Shown in pieces: positions 11,020 to 21,000 of a stretch of 64,000 nucleotides of DNA; position 1 is the stretch's first letter; each line of letters begins with the position of its first letter. Origin of the DNA: Pedobacter sp. AK013. GTDB taxonomy: Bacteria > Bacteroidota > Bacteroidia > Sphingobacteriales > Sphingobacteriaceae. A program made the translations under genes and the position numbers. The notes below the pieces were generated by a model, which saw only the letters and a list, made by a program, of their open reading frames with translations, made no database searches and was not told the origin of the DNA. The stretch spans positions 121,104 through 185,103 of the forward strand of contig NZ_JACHCQ010000007.1 of assembly GCF_014205835.1 (NCBI RefSeq), in the 5' to 3' direction.

Positions 11020-11403
11020 ATGCGTAACAAAAAATCAGAAAACGAGAAATTCGGACTTATTCTAGGCACCACAGGTATTTTGCTTTGCCTTATTTTTTGG
11101 AAGGGAACCTATCCGCAGCAAATCATGCTCTTGTTATCGGATGCGTTAATCTTAACGGCTATTTTCGTTCCGCAATACCTTGAACCCATTAGAACAATAT
11201 GGTCAAAGGTTGGTCATTTTCTGGGAATGGTTAACGGTACAATTTTGTTGATCCTGGTATTTATCTTCATCCTCAGTCCTATTGCCTTTTTACTACGTCT
11301 ATTTAAAAAGCAGGGTTTAAAAACAAAAAAGAATAAGCAGTTAGTTTCTTATTGGGAAGATATACCTGGCAGGCCGGTGGGTTCATTTAATCAACAATTC
11401 TAA
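11020..11403 (+). CDS. SxtJ-like small membrane protein
   Basis: A 127-residue membrane protein with hydrophobic segments near residues 12-28, 35-52 and 70-95, and a basic C-terminus with a WEDIPGRPVGSFNQQF tail. It starts one base after the SGNH stop codon and is followed after 13 bases by a 49-residue DUF5989 gene and the carbamoyltransferase. Proteins of this length and topology next to NodU/CmcH carbamoyltransferases are known as the SxtJ family; their function is not established. The call rests mostly on context and topology. I infer that it is a membrane partner of the carbamoyltransferase. Confidence 0.75.
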   Translation: MRNKKSENEKFGLILGTTGILLCLIFWKGTYPQQIMLLLSDALILTAIFVPQYLEPIRTIWSKVGHFLGMVNGTILLILVFIFILSPIAFLLRLFKKQGLKTKKNKQLVSYWEDIPGRPVGSFNQQF

Positions 11404-11416
11404 ATTAATACATACA

Positions 11417-11566
11417 ATGGATACACTGATCGAATTTTTCCATTTCTTAACCCAGCGCAAAAAATACTGGTTATGGCCCTTGTTTATCATCCTGATTACC
11501 CTGGGTTTGGTATTGGTGGCAGCGCATGGCTCTGTACTGGCTCCGTTCATTTACAGTTTATTCTAA
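11417..11566 (+). CDS. DUF5989/SxtK-like single-pass membrane protein, 49 residues
   Basis: A short gene (ATG 11417, TAA 11564-11566). The product begins MDTLIEFFHFLTQRKKYWLW and continues with one transmembrane helix (PLFIILITLGLVLVAAHGSV), then a short tail. An N-terminal amphipathic stretch, an RKKYWLWP junction and one helix are the pattern of DUF5989, the family that accompanies SxtJ and NodU-type carbamoyltransferases (SxtK in saxitoxin clusters). It lies 13 bases after the SxtJ-like stop and 13 bases before the carbamoyltransferase ATG, so it is clearly part of the same operon. Its function is unknown. Confidence 0.85.
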   Translation: MDTLIEFFHFLTQRKKYWLWPLFIILITLGLVLVAAHGSVLAPFIYSLF

Positions 11567-11579
11567 TCGGGCACGCAGC

Positions 11580-13339
11580 ATGGGCTATATTCTAGGGATT
11601 TCTGCTTACTATCACGACAGCGCCGCATGTTTGTTAAAGGACGCGGAAATTATTGCCGCAGCGCAGGAGGAACGTTTCTCCAGGATTAAAAATGATGAAT
11701 CATTCCCCTCAGAGGCGATAAAGTTCTGTCTTAAATTTGCTAATATCTCCCTGACAGAGGTAGATCATGTTGTATTTTACGAAAAGCCCTTTTTGAAATT
11801 TGAACGCTTGCTCGAAACATATGTTCATTTTGCCCCCAGGGGATTAAAATCTTTCCTAAAATCGATGCCGATATGGTTAAAGGATAAACTATTCATCAAA
11901 AAAAACATAGCAAAGGCGCTTAATGGCATAGATCCCAAATGGGAAAAATCACGCGCTATTCTGTTTACCAGTCACCACCACGCCCATGCGGCCTCTGCTT
12001 TTTACCCAAGTCCATTTGAACAGGCTGTGGTATTAACGGTAGATGGTGTGGGCGAATGGGCTACAACAAATGTTTCAATAGGTAGTTCGGCACACCTAAC
12101 TTTAAAAAAAGAAATCAATTTCCCTAACTCCATCGGCCTTTTATATTCTGCTTTCACCTATTACTTAGGTTTTAAAGTCAATTCTGACGAATATAAAGTA
12201 ATGGGTTTAGCTTCGTACGGCACACCAGTATACAAACAGCTCATTTATGATCATTTAATTGATGTTAAAACAGATGGTTCTTTTCGCCTGAACATGGATT
12301 ATTTTGATTATTGTACCGGGCTGAAGATGACCAATAAAAAATTCGACAAGCATTTGGCCATTCAGCGCGTGCGAGAGACGAAGAACTGCTGGCATTTCAT
12401 AAAGACATAGCAAGTTCCATACAAGAAGTAACTGAAGAGATCATGATTAAACTGACTCAAAGTCTTTACAGGGAATTTGCAATAGATAACCTTTGTATTG
12501 CTGGAGGAGTTGCACTGAACTGCATCATTAATTCGGCCATCAGGCAGCATTCTGGTTTTAAACGCGTTTGGGTACAACCTGCAGCAGGCGATGCCGGTGG
12601 TGCATTAGGTGCCGCTTACAGTGTATATTATGCGCATTTATCGGGCGTTAGAAATCCTGTAAAGCAGGCGGATGGAATGCAACAATCGCTGCTCGGCCCA
12701 AGCTATACTCAAAATGAGGTAATTACAGCACTTAGTGCCTATGGCCTAAATTATGAAAAGGTTGAGCATGATATTTATTATCGTAAAATAGCAGCATACT
12801 TAGCTGATGGCAAGGTAATCGCATATTTCAGCGGAAGAACAGAGTTTGGTCCAAGAGCATTGGGTTGCCGCAGCATTCTCGCCGACCCTAGAAACAGTGA
12901 AATGAAAGCCATACTTAATGCAAAAATTAAGTTTAGAGAGTCTTTCCGCCCCTTTGCTCCCGCTATTTTGGAAGAATTTGCCGATTTATATTTCGGTGAA
13001 GGCCCTAAAAACCGCTACATGTTGTTTACAGAAAACTATTTTGGTGATCACAATGGCCATCAGGCACCCCATGCAGTTTTAATTCCAGGAGCCGTCCATG
13101 TTGATGGTACGGCCAGGATTCAGGCAGTGAACAAAGCACATCATCCTGATTTTCATCAGTTAATTACGGCATTTTACAACCTTACGGGATGCCCGGCAGT
13201 AATTAACACCTCCCTAAATGTAATGAACGAACCTATAGCCTCAAGTCCCGAAGATGCAATATGCTGCTTTTTAAATACAGAAATTGATATTCTGGCTATT
13301 GAAGGTTTACTGATCGATAAAAAAAAGATCGGGCTTTGA
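11580..13339 (+). pseudogene. NodU/CmcH-family O-carbamoyltransferase, one-base frameshift
   Basis: An approximately 586-residue carbamoyltransferase split across two frames. The ATG at 11580 (MGYILGISAYYHDSAACLL) is the natural start. The N-terminal Kae1-like domain shows ISAYYHDSA and the metal-site stretch SHHHAHAASAF (about residue 130). The C-terminal domain carries GGVALNC, EFGPRALGCRSI and FRPFAPA, which bind carbamoyl phosphate and adenylate in this family. The frames join if one T is restored in the T-run at 12353-12355: HFGHSARARDEELL then continues into IASSIQEVTEE. The family moves a carbamoyl group from carbamoyl phosphate onto a hydroxyl of a sugar or secondary metabolite. The intact motifs on both sides point to sequencing error or recent loss. 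Confidence 0.9.
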
Positions 13340-13479
13340 TATGTAGGCATTCTTAGCTTTTATCAAGATTTATGCTAAGCATAGAAAGGTTAAAAATGAG
13401 CTATTTATAGATAAAAACATGTAATTATAGTTTTGGAGTTCTGGTTAATTTGCTGAATACATCATTTAACCTTAAAACA

Positions 13480-15360
13480 ATGAACTACTTATCGAAATTA
13501 ATGCTGCACCGGCGCATCGGTGCTGTACTTTTCTTAATCTTATTTTTAAACTTTACTGCGTGTAAGAAAGCTGAGTTAGCCCCTGATCCTCCTGCAAATG
13601 AAACAAGTACGCAGGCGGCTACCAACCTGCAGATTTACAAACCAACCTCCATGCAGAATATGGATTGGAATTCTACAGAAAGCGAATGGTGTTATGCCCG
13701 TTCTAAGCAATCTGATCACTTTATTCTGTTCTGGGGGAAAGGATATGGCAGTAACAACCCTTCCTCTACAAATGTAGATTCAAAATACCGTGTAGATATT
13801 GATGATTTGCTGGCTAAGGCCGAATCGTTTTATAACCTAAATGTGAATACGTTGAAATTTGTCACTGTTGGAAACGGAACTTCAAAACTGGACAAATACA
13901 AATTGATGATCTTTTTATATTATGAGGATGGCTGGCGTGCAACTGGTTCAGGATACGACGATACCATAGGTGCATTATGGGTAAGTCCGCAGACCTGCCG
14001 GCCGGTTGGCTCAACAATCGGGCATGAGATCGGCCATAGTTTTCAATACCAGGTATCGTGCGATTTAAGTACCTCTCATGGCTTCAGGTGGGGTTTCGGA
14101 GGCAATGGAGCAGGAGGAAATGCCTTTTGGGAACAAACGGCACAATGGCAATCTTTTATCTCTTACCCTAACGAGCTTTTTAGCAGCTGGTTCGATCCTT
14201 ACCTGGATAATTACCAAAAACACCTCATCCACGAAGATTACCGCTACGCCAACTACATGATCCATCAGTACTGGGCACAAAAAAGAGGCATTACCGTTAT
14301 CGGCAAAATATGGCAGGCTGCACAACGCTATGAAGATCCGATTCAAGTTTATCAACGTTTATACGGACTTTCAGTGAGCCAGCTAAACGATGAATTATAT
14401 GATGCCGCATCTAAATTTGTAACCTGGGATATTGATAACATCCGTACGCTGGGCGCAAGCAAAATCGGTGCACATCATTATAAGATGAACCTGATGAGCG
14501 ATGGTGCTTTCCAGCCTGACCCCAGCTTTTGCCCGCAAACAACCGGTTACAATGTTATCCCCTTAGAGGTACCTGCTGCAGGCACAACTGTTACAGGGGT
14601 ATTTCAAGGCTTGCCAAACGCTTCGGGTTATAACCAGGTAGATGCCAGCATTGCCGGCTGGAGGTATGGTTTCGTTGCTTTATCAACAAATGGTACCCGA
14701 AGCTACAGCACCATGTTTACAAGTGCCTCCGGAAATGCAACCTTTACTATTCCGGTTAATTGCAGCCGCCTTTGGTTCGTGGTGACCGGCGCCCCTACCC
14801 AATACCATCCGCATGCCTGGGATGATAATAATACCAATGACGAACAATGGCCATATAAAGTAAAATTCCAGAACACCAATTTACCGGGCTACAATAATCA
14901 GCCCCCTAAAGATGTAGCTTTTACTTATGATCTTGAAGTAAACCGGAGTACCACTTCTTACGATTATACCACAGCCGAAATTGATATAACTAAGCTGGCT
15001 TCTGCCTTTCAATTACCTAAACAGGATATTACCAACAAAATAGGCACCGACATTAAATTTTATGCACTTGAACCTAATAATAACCTGAATGCTACCCTAA
15101 CAGCTAACGGCTACGGGCAGTGGTTCGATGCCAATGGTTATGTAGTTAGCTATAGTTCGGCTAATTCGCGTGTGTTTTGCGAGTTTGATGCACAGAATTT
15201 TAAGCTAAGCGCTGGTCAGTATCCCAACCGTGTCAATACAGGTGATAAGTATACCATGAAACAAGCATTGGTATATACGTTGGCTTCGGGCAGTAAGGTT
15301 ACAGCTACCTTCACTGTTAATTTGACCATAAAATACCATAAAATAGTGGTTTCGAGCTAA
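13480..15360 (+). CDS. Secreted lipoprotein with DUF6055-like metallopeptidase-type region and DUF4859-like C-terminus
   Basis: A 626-residue protein. The ATG at 13480 is chosen over an upstream TTG because it leads straight into a lipoprotein signal (LFLNFTAC, Cys near residue 27). After a linker comes a DUF6055-like region (SDHFILFWGKGYG, about 80-90). It includes a zinc-protease-type HEIGH at about residues 182-186, in TIGHEIGHSFQYQ. The C-terminal 140 residues (AEIDITKLASAFQL...ALVYTL) resemble DUF4859. I infer a surface-anchored metal-dependent hydrolase or glycan-binding protein; catalytic activity is not shown. It is monocistronic: 140 bases separate it from the carbamoyltransferase and a terminator follows. 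Confidence 0.75.
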   Translation: MNYLSKLMLHRRIGAVLFLILFLNFTACKKAELAPDPPANETSTQAATNLQIYKPTSMQNMDWNSTESEWCYARSKQSDHFILFWGKGYGSNNPSSTNVDSKYRVDIDDLLAKAESFYNLNVNTLKFVTVGNGTSKLDKYKLMIFLYYEDGWRATGSGYDDTIGALWVSPQTCRPVGSTIGHEIGHSFQYQVSCDLSTSHGFRWGFGGNGAGGNAFWEQTAQWQSFISYPNELFSSWFDPYLDNYQKHLIHEDYRYANYMIHQYWAQKRGITVIGKIWQAAQRYEDPIQVYQRLYGLSVSQLNDELYDAASKFVTWDIDNIRTLGASKIGAHHYKMNLMSDGAFQPDPSFCPQTTGYNVIPLEVPAAGTTVTGVFQGLPNASGYNQVDASIAGWRYGFVALSTNGTRSYSTMFTSASGNATFTIPVNCSRLWFVVTGAPTQYHPHAWDDNNTNDEQWPYKVKFQNTNLPGYNNQPPKDVAFTYDLEVNRSTTSYDYTTAEIDITKLASAFQLPKQDITNKIGTDIKFYALEPNNNLNATLTANGYGQWFDANGYVVSYSSANSRVFCEFDAQNFKLSAGQYPNRVNTGDKYTMKQALVYTLASGSKVTATFTVNLTIKYHKIVVSS

Positions 15361-15365
15361 CCTGA

Positions 15366-15402
15366 AAATGCCCGGGATGTCTTAATGATCCGGGCATTTT
15401 TT
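15366..15402 (+). terminator. Rho-independent terminator after the lipoprotein gene
   Basis: AAATGCCCGG and its reverse complement CCGGGCATTT flank a 14-base loop and run into a T-rich stretch (ATTTTTTG). It lies 6 bases after the stop codon at 15360, in the right orientation to end that transcript. Confidence 0.85.
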
Positions 15403-15478
15403 GCCTATTTGTCCATAGAGTTAAGCACAGCGACTCTACGGATTATGAAATGTTGGGACAATATTATAAATTTAAGAT

Positions 15479-15584
15479 TGTTATCCTGAGCTTGTCGAAG
15501 GATCTCTTTTAAATGCCTTAAAGTCTTTTCGATACTTCGTCAAACGCAGTACAGGCAAGGCTCAACGTGACAAATTTGAAGCAA
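15479..15584. repeat. Intergenic palindromic repeat
   Basis: An imperfect inverted repeat opens with TTATCCTGAGCTTGTCGAAGG and closes with GGCTCAACGTGACAAATTTG, with TTCGATACTTCGTC in the middle. It belongs to the same degenerate hairpin family as 6549-6620 and 43804-43888. No gene is seen in it. Confidence 0.6.
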
Positions 15585-15638
15585 AATTACACCTTATGAT
15601 ACGGCCTCTTGGTCTTTATACCACAATCCTGATCTGAT

Positions 15639-15984
15639 TTAATGTCTCTCACCTTCTTCTTCGGCATTTTTCACCTTACTTAACAGATCATAAGCGCCCT
15701 TTACCACAACCTTCACCTCACTGATCGGTTCTGTAAAAGAAACCCGGTATAACCATTCTCGGCAACTCCTGTTTTTACTTCCACCATTCTGTAACGGTAA
15801 TCCTTACTGCCTTTAAGAGCAGGCTGATCGATAAACACAAATTTTTTGCCTTCAAATTCAACAATTGCCGCATCGGGCAGTGATTCAACCTTGTTCATTC
15901 CACTTTCTACATAGGCCTTAAGGTACATGCCCGGAAGCAGCTGTGTATCTTCCTTGTCCAGGTGGCAGTTAATTTGCACCGTAC
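15639..15984 (-). pseudogene. Partial diverged duplicate of the cusB 3' end
   Basis: This stretch aligns with 16851-17197, the last third of the intact cusB gene. I count about 29 differences in 350 bases by eye, mostly at third codon positions. It encodes NCHLDKEDTQLLPGMYLKAYVESGMNK through EVKTGVAENGYT, then loses frame where a G is missing (about 15747, CCCGGT against CCTGGGT). The similarity begins at the stop codon and ends abruptly at GTAC (15984). The synonymous pattern says it comes from a once-functional homologue, not from copying errors. With no 5' end it cannot make an adaptor protein. Confidence 0.85.
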
Positions 15985-16054
15985 CCCTCCCTCCTTATAT
16001 TTGAGAAAGTAAAAAGATTACTAAATATTTTTACGACTCACATACAACATTCAT

Positions 16055-16274
16055 TTGACTATCTTGTCATTATATAATGTAGCTTCCAAAAAATTTGCAA
16101 AAATTTTTAAAAAAGATTATGAATTGCTTAAATCTAACCCTGACAACAACAAGCTTTTCTATAGTTTGTTAAAAGCTTAATTTTAATGTAGGTTTTGGTA
16201 TGGATTTGAATGGTGCTAACCATAGGGCCAGAATTAATGGCACAGCTATATATACAGGTCTTTATTCCAATTAG
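16055..16274 (+). pseudogene. Possible remnants of an unrecognised coding sequence
   Basis: Between the cusB fragment and the gene at 16277 lie two short open stretches without a good start. One (to the TAA at 16178) reads KKFAKIFKKDYELLKSNPDN and onward to LLKA. The next frame gives NVGFGMDLNGANHRARINGT and ends at the TAG at 16272. Both have protein-like composition and could be one broken gene with a frameshift near 16175. I do not recognise the family. The rest of 15985-16276 is AT-rich and featureless. Confidence 0.25.
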
Positions 16275-16276
16275 AA

Positions 16277-16759
16277 ATGACCAAACACTTCTTCCTCATA
16301 TTCTTTGTATCTGTTATTTGCCAGGCAACTTACGCACAAGTTTCCGCACCATACCTCTCTATGAGTCCGGAAAACAATGACGTTGGCGCCAAATGGCAGC
16401 CGATGCATAAAATGCCTGCTGGCAATTTCACTTTGCAATGGCTAAAATCCGGAGATGTTCTTGTTTCATATAATAGAAATGAGGCTCCAACCAAATACCT
16501 AAAGGAAACCAATTTTAGCTCCAAAGATCTACAAAAGCTTGACAAAGAGATTTTTGGCTTTCGCTTAAAGGGAATCTATCTGGATCCTGAACAGCCCCCA
16601 GAATTCTATTACGTAATCTATTTTAATCCGAAAATGAAAAACTCTATTTTACTTGAATTGCATGCTTTACTTGGAAATGTTGTTTCTGCAACCTATTTTT
16701 CGGATAAAAAAATAAATCCATTTCAAAATAGAATCTATCGCACTTTGAACAAGTGTTGA
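16277..16759 (+). CDS. Small secreted protein of unknown function
   Basis: A 160-residue protein with a clear signal peptide (MTKHFFLIFFVSVICQATYA, cleavage after TYA). The mature part is soluble and mixed alpha/beta, with one C-terminal Cys and no motif I recognise. It sits alone on the plus strand between the truncated and full cusB copies, both on the minus strand, in a segment more AT-rich than its flanks. This placement suggests that it arrived as part of an inserted segment. It could be an effector, immunity or envelope protein; nothing in the sequence decides. Confidence 0.6.
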   Translation: MTKHFFLIFFVSVICQATYAQVSAPYLSMSPENNDVGAKWQPMHKMPAGNFTLQWLKSGDVLVSYNRNEAPTKYLKETNFSSKDLQKLDKEIFGFRLKGIYLDPEQPPEFYYVIYFNPKMKNSILLELHALLGNVVSATYFSDKKINPFQNRIYRTLNKC

Positions 16760-16850
16760 GTCTGGAGACTCAACTAAAGCCAAAAATCAATTTAACATTT
16801 AATTAATCATAAAAAAATTTAATAAACAAAGACTAGAATTTTGGTTTGAT

Positions 16851-18023
16851 CTAATGTCCCTCACTTTCTTCTTCGGCATTTTTCACCTTGCTTAACAGAT
16901 CATAAGCGCCCTTTACTACTACCTTCACCTCACTGATCGGCTCTGCAAAAGAAACCTGGGTATAACCATTCTCGGCAACTCCTGTTTTTACTTCCATCAT
17001 CCTGTAACGGTAATCCTTACTGCCTTTAAGAGCAGGCTGATTGATAAACACAAATTTTTTGCCTTCAAATTCAACAATTGCTGCATCTGGTAAAGCTTCT
17101 ACTTTGTTCATACCACTTTCTACGTAGGCCTTAAGGTACATGCCCGGAAGCAATTGCGTATCTTCCTTGTCCAGGTGGCAGTGAATTTGTACCGTACGCT
17201 CTTTACTGATTTCCCTGCCGATGAGGTGAACCGTTGCCATACGTTCCTTTTCCTCATTGGCCAATACAAAGCGTACTTTCTGGCCCAGCTTAAGCTTGGG
17301 CACATCTTTTTCAAATACCGTAAGCTCTGCATGCAGGTGCTCGGTATCGGCAATCTTGAACAATACATCGGTGGTACTGGCAAAAGCACCAATATTGGTG
17401 TTCACCTGCGTAACATAACCCGCCAATGGTGTGTAGAGGTTAAAGGTTTTCTGGATCTGTCCTTTTTCCAGTGCCGCAAAACTGATATTCATAAGGGAAA
17501 GTTTTGAACGTTGCCCCAGCAATCTTGCACTCACGCTCTGGTACTCGCTCCTTGCTTTCTGAAGTGCTTTTTTAGAATTTACGTTTTCCTTTGCCAATTC
17601 TTCCTGACGGTCTAGCTCCTGCTTTAAGAACTGTAATTGACTTTTATAATCCAGGTAATCCTGTTGCATCTGAATGAATTCCGGATTCTGCATTACAGCT
17701 ACGAGCGCCCCCTTTGCTACGCGCTTTCCCTGCAACATGCTGGTACTTTTTACAATCCCTTCAAGCGGTGTGGATATAGACACCATGCTTTGCGGGGGGA
17801 GATCGAGCACACCGTTTACTTTGGTTGTTCCACTTAATTCTTTCAGCTCAATATTGCCGAGCGTAATTTCAGATAGCTTATGCTGCTCTGGCGTAAGGGT
17901 TACGATATCGCTCTTTTCGTGAACGGCCTCTTTTTCGGGCTCCTTCTTCGAACCGGAATTGCTGCAACCAGCCAAATAAAATGAAAAAGATACGAGGATA
18001 AAATATTTATATATAGATCTCAT
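16851..18023 (-). CDS. RND efflux periplasmic adaptor, CusB/HlyD family
   Basis: A 390-residue membrane-fusion lipoprotein (LAGCSN, Cys about residue 20). It has the order expected of CusB/CzcB: a barrel-sandwich half (SISTPLEGIVKSTSMLQGKRVAKGALVAVMQNPEF), a coiled-coil hairpin (residues about 115-175, QDYLDYKSQLQFLKQELDRQEE), the second lipoyl half, and beta-barrel and membrane-proximal domains. It links the CusA pump to the outer-membrane channel and may pass Cu(I), Zn, Co or Cd to the pump. It lies 11 bases downstream of the cusA-cusC fusion in the same operon. Its last 345 bases have a diverged copy at 15639-15984. Confidence 0.93.
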   Translation of the reverse strand: MRSIYKYFILVSFSFYLAGCSNSGSKKEPEKEAVHEKSDIVTLTPEQHKLSEITLGNIELKELSGTTKVNGVLDLPPQSMVSISTPLEGIVKSTSMLQGKRVAKGALVAVMQNPEFIQMQQDYLDYKSQLQFLKQELDRQEELAKENVNSKKALQKARSEYQSVSARLLGQRSKLSLMNISFAALEKGQIQKTFNLYTPLAGYVTQVNTNIGAFASTTDVLFKIADTEHLHAELTVFEKDVPKLKLGQKVRFVLANEEKERMATVHLIGREISKERTVQIHCHLDKEDTQLLPGMYLKAYVESGMNKVEALPDAAIVEFEGKKFVFINQPALKGSKDYRYRMMEVKTGVAENGYTQVSFAEPISEVKVVVKGAYDLLSKVKNAEEESEGH

Positions 18024-18034
18024 GAGATTTAAGC

Positions 18035-21000
18035 TTATAATGATTTGTTGTTACCGATTAAAAATTCAATCTGATTGATGCTCTGGCTTAGCTGGAGCAG
18101 AGCCATCAGGCGCCCCTCGTAAATACCATTTGCCTGTTTAAGATTCAGCAGGTATTCCGAATAACCTATTTCTCCGTTCTGGTAGGCGATACGGCTGTTT
18201 TTTAATATCAGAGCTGCATTGGCTAGTGCCGAAGTCATAAAATAGTTATAACGTTTCTTGTTTTTCAGGTATTCGCCCAGGGCCTGTTGATACTGGCCTG
18301 TTAATTTTCGCTGCTGGAGCTCCAGGTCGTTTGCCGCAATATCCTTGTTAATAGATGCAGCCTTTGCCTTAGCAGAATAGGCTCTATAAAACAAGGGAAT
18401 GGAAAGCCCCACCTGAAAGCCCTGAAAACGTTTGTCGCGGCCAAAGAAAACCTCACTTCCATTAATGTTTTGAAAACCGGTTAGCGATTGGTTGAAATAG
18501 CCAAGGGTAAAATCGGGTAATGCTTTGGCGAGTTCTACTTTATGTTGTTTTTCGGCGATTACGATCTGCTGCCTGAAATAGGCAATGGCCGGATTTTCAT
18601 TTAAAACAGCCGTATCTGCGATCGAAATTTCTGGTGTTTCCTTTAAAAACCTGTCAGCGATCAGGGGTAGCCCGCCCCTACCAAGGAGTGTAGCAAACTG
18701 TGTGGTATAAATTTCAATGTCAGATCGGTTTTGATCGAGCAGATTCTGTACATCCTTGAGCTGCGTTTCGGCGGCTACCTTTTCAAGCAGGTTACCCTCG
18801 CCTGTTTTGTACTTTAACGAAGCCGATTTTACAAACCCCTTGTAAATGCTATCTTGTTCGAGCAGGAGTTTTTCTTTCGAATACAAGTATTGAAGATTAG
18901 TGTAAACCGTTTTAACCTGAAAAATAAGTTCGTTTTTAGTTGAAGCAACCTGAAGTTGGCCTGCTTTAATGCGTTCGTCGCCTAATGCAGCATTTGCAGC
19001 GAAAAGTGTTGGAAAAGGAATTGTTTGTGAAACAGTAATATTATTATCGTTTTTAACCAGACTATTGTATTGCCCGTAAAGCATCGAAACTTCTGTTTTA
19101 GGCATTTCGAAAGCACCCTTCCTAAGCGCCTGCTGCAGTCCTACACCCAGGCTGGCCCCGTTAATGGCCCTGTTGTTTTCCAGTGCCGACGATATGGCCT
19201 GCTCAAGGGTTAACGCTGTCTGGGCCTTAGCGGGTTGCAAGCCAAACAAGCTAACAAATATGACTATTATACCTGCCACAGGCGCAATTCTTACTTTTTT
19301 GCGGCCTATTTTTTCTATCCAGATATAAAGCACTGGAAGCACCAAGAGGGTTAGCAATGTTGCTGAGATCAGTCCACCGATAACTACCGTGGCCAGCGGG
19401 CGCTGCACTTCAGCACCGCTACCACCCGAGATAGCCATTGGAAGAAAACCCAAAGAGGCCACAAGCGCCGTCATAATAACCGGCCGAAGTCTGACTGATG
19501 TCCCTATTTTAATTATTTCGAAAATATCTTTCATTCCTTCTTTTTTTAAGCTGTTAAATTCACTGATCAGTACAATACCATTGAGTACTGCCACTCCAAA
19601 AAGTGCAATAAAACCTATACCTGCAGAGATACTAAATGGCATACCCCGTGCCCATAAGGCAAATACGCCACCAATGGCCGACAATGGAATTGCAGTAAAA
19701 ATTAGAAGTGCATGTTTGATGGATGAAAAAGTAAGATAAAGCAACAGTAAAATGAGCAAAAGTGCCAGTGGAACGGCAATACTTAATCTTTTATTGGCTG
19801 CCTGCAGGTTCTCAAAAGTACCGCCAAAGGTTGGGTAGTACCCTGGTGAAAACTTAACTTCTGTTTCAATCTTCTGCTGAATTTCCTTAACAATACTCTC
19901 CACATCTCTTCCCCGCACATTAAAGCCAACGGTAATCCGTCGTTTTGCATCATCGCGCTGAATCTGGTTCGGCCCTTCTTTGTACTCGATATCGGCCAGT
20001 TGTTCCAGCGGGATCTGGTTGCCATTGGGTGCAGTTACGAACAGGTTCTTCACATCTTCCAGCGATTGCCTGTTTTCTTTCTCCAGGCGGACAACCATAT
20101 CGAATCGTTTTTCACCCTCAAATACAAGACCGGCTACCTCTCCGGCAAATCCAGAGCGGATGGCTGTATTTACATCCTCAATATTCAGCCCGAACTGTGC
20201 AATCTTTTCTCTATGAAATTTGATGATCACCTGTGGAAGTCCTGAGGCCTGTTCTACATAAACATCCTGGGCGCCTTCTATTTTTCTGGCTATGGTACCA
20301 ATCTTAGCTGCATAGGTACTTAACTTCGAAAAATCCTCTCCATAGATCTTGATCACCACATCTTGCCTTGCGCCTGTCATGAGTTCATTAAAGCGCATCT
20401 GGATAGGCTGCTGGAACCCAAAAGTAACCCCAGGAATATACTGTTCAAGCCTGGCCTGCATCTTTACTGCAAGCTCATCCCTGGTCGAAGCAGTTGTCCA
20501 GTCGCCCTTATCCTTTAGCGTGATAATCAAGTCACAGGCTTCTACAGGCATGGGGTCGGTAGGAATCTCGCTGGAGCCAATCTTTCCAATTACTTCTTTT
20601 ATTTCAGGGAAATTGGCCTTTAGCACCTTCGAAGCCCTTGTAGCGGCCTCGATAGTCTGAGAAAGGCTGCTTCCGGTAAGCACCCTGGTTTCTACAGCAA
20701 AGTCGCCTTCCTCCAGTGTGGGAATAAACTCGGCACCCAGGTAATTAAAAATAATAAGGCAAATGGCAAATAAGCCTATTGCAATACCCACAACGGCCAC
20801 CCTCGCTCGAAGTGCAAAATTGAGCATTGGCGTATATATGCGTTGAAAAAAAGACATGATCCTGTCTGAGATATTTCTTTTGCTGCTAATGGTTTTGTTT
20901 AGAAACAGCGCACTCATCATTGGCACATAGGTTAACGACAAGATAAATGCGCCGAGGATAGCAAAGGCCACCGTTTGAGCCATTGGCCTGAACATCTTGC

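Noticed and set aside
13480..15360. Named zinc protease for the HEIGH lipoprotein
   Set aside because: The motif fits, but a third ligand and known protease domain could not be identified, so only a metallopeptidase-type region is claimed.
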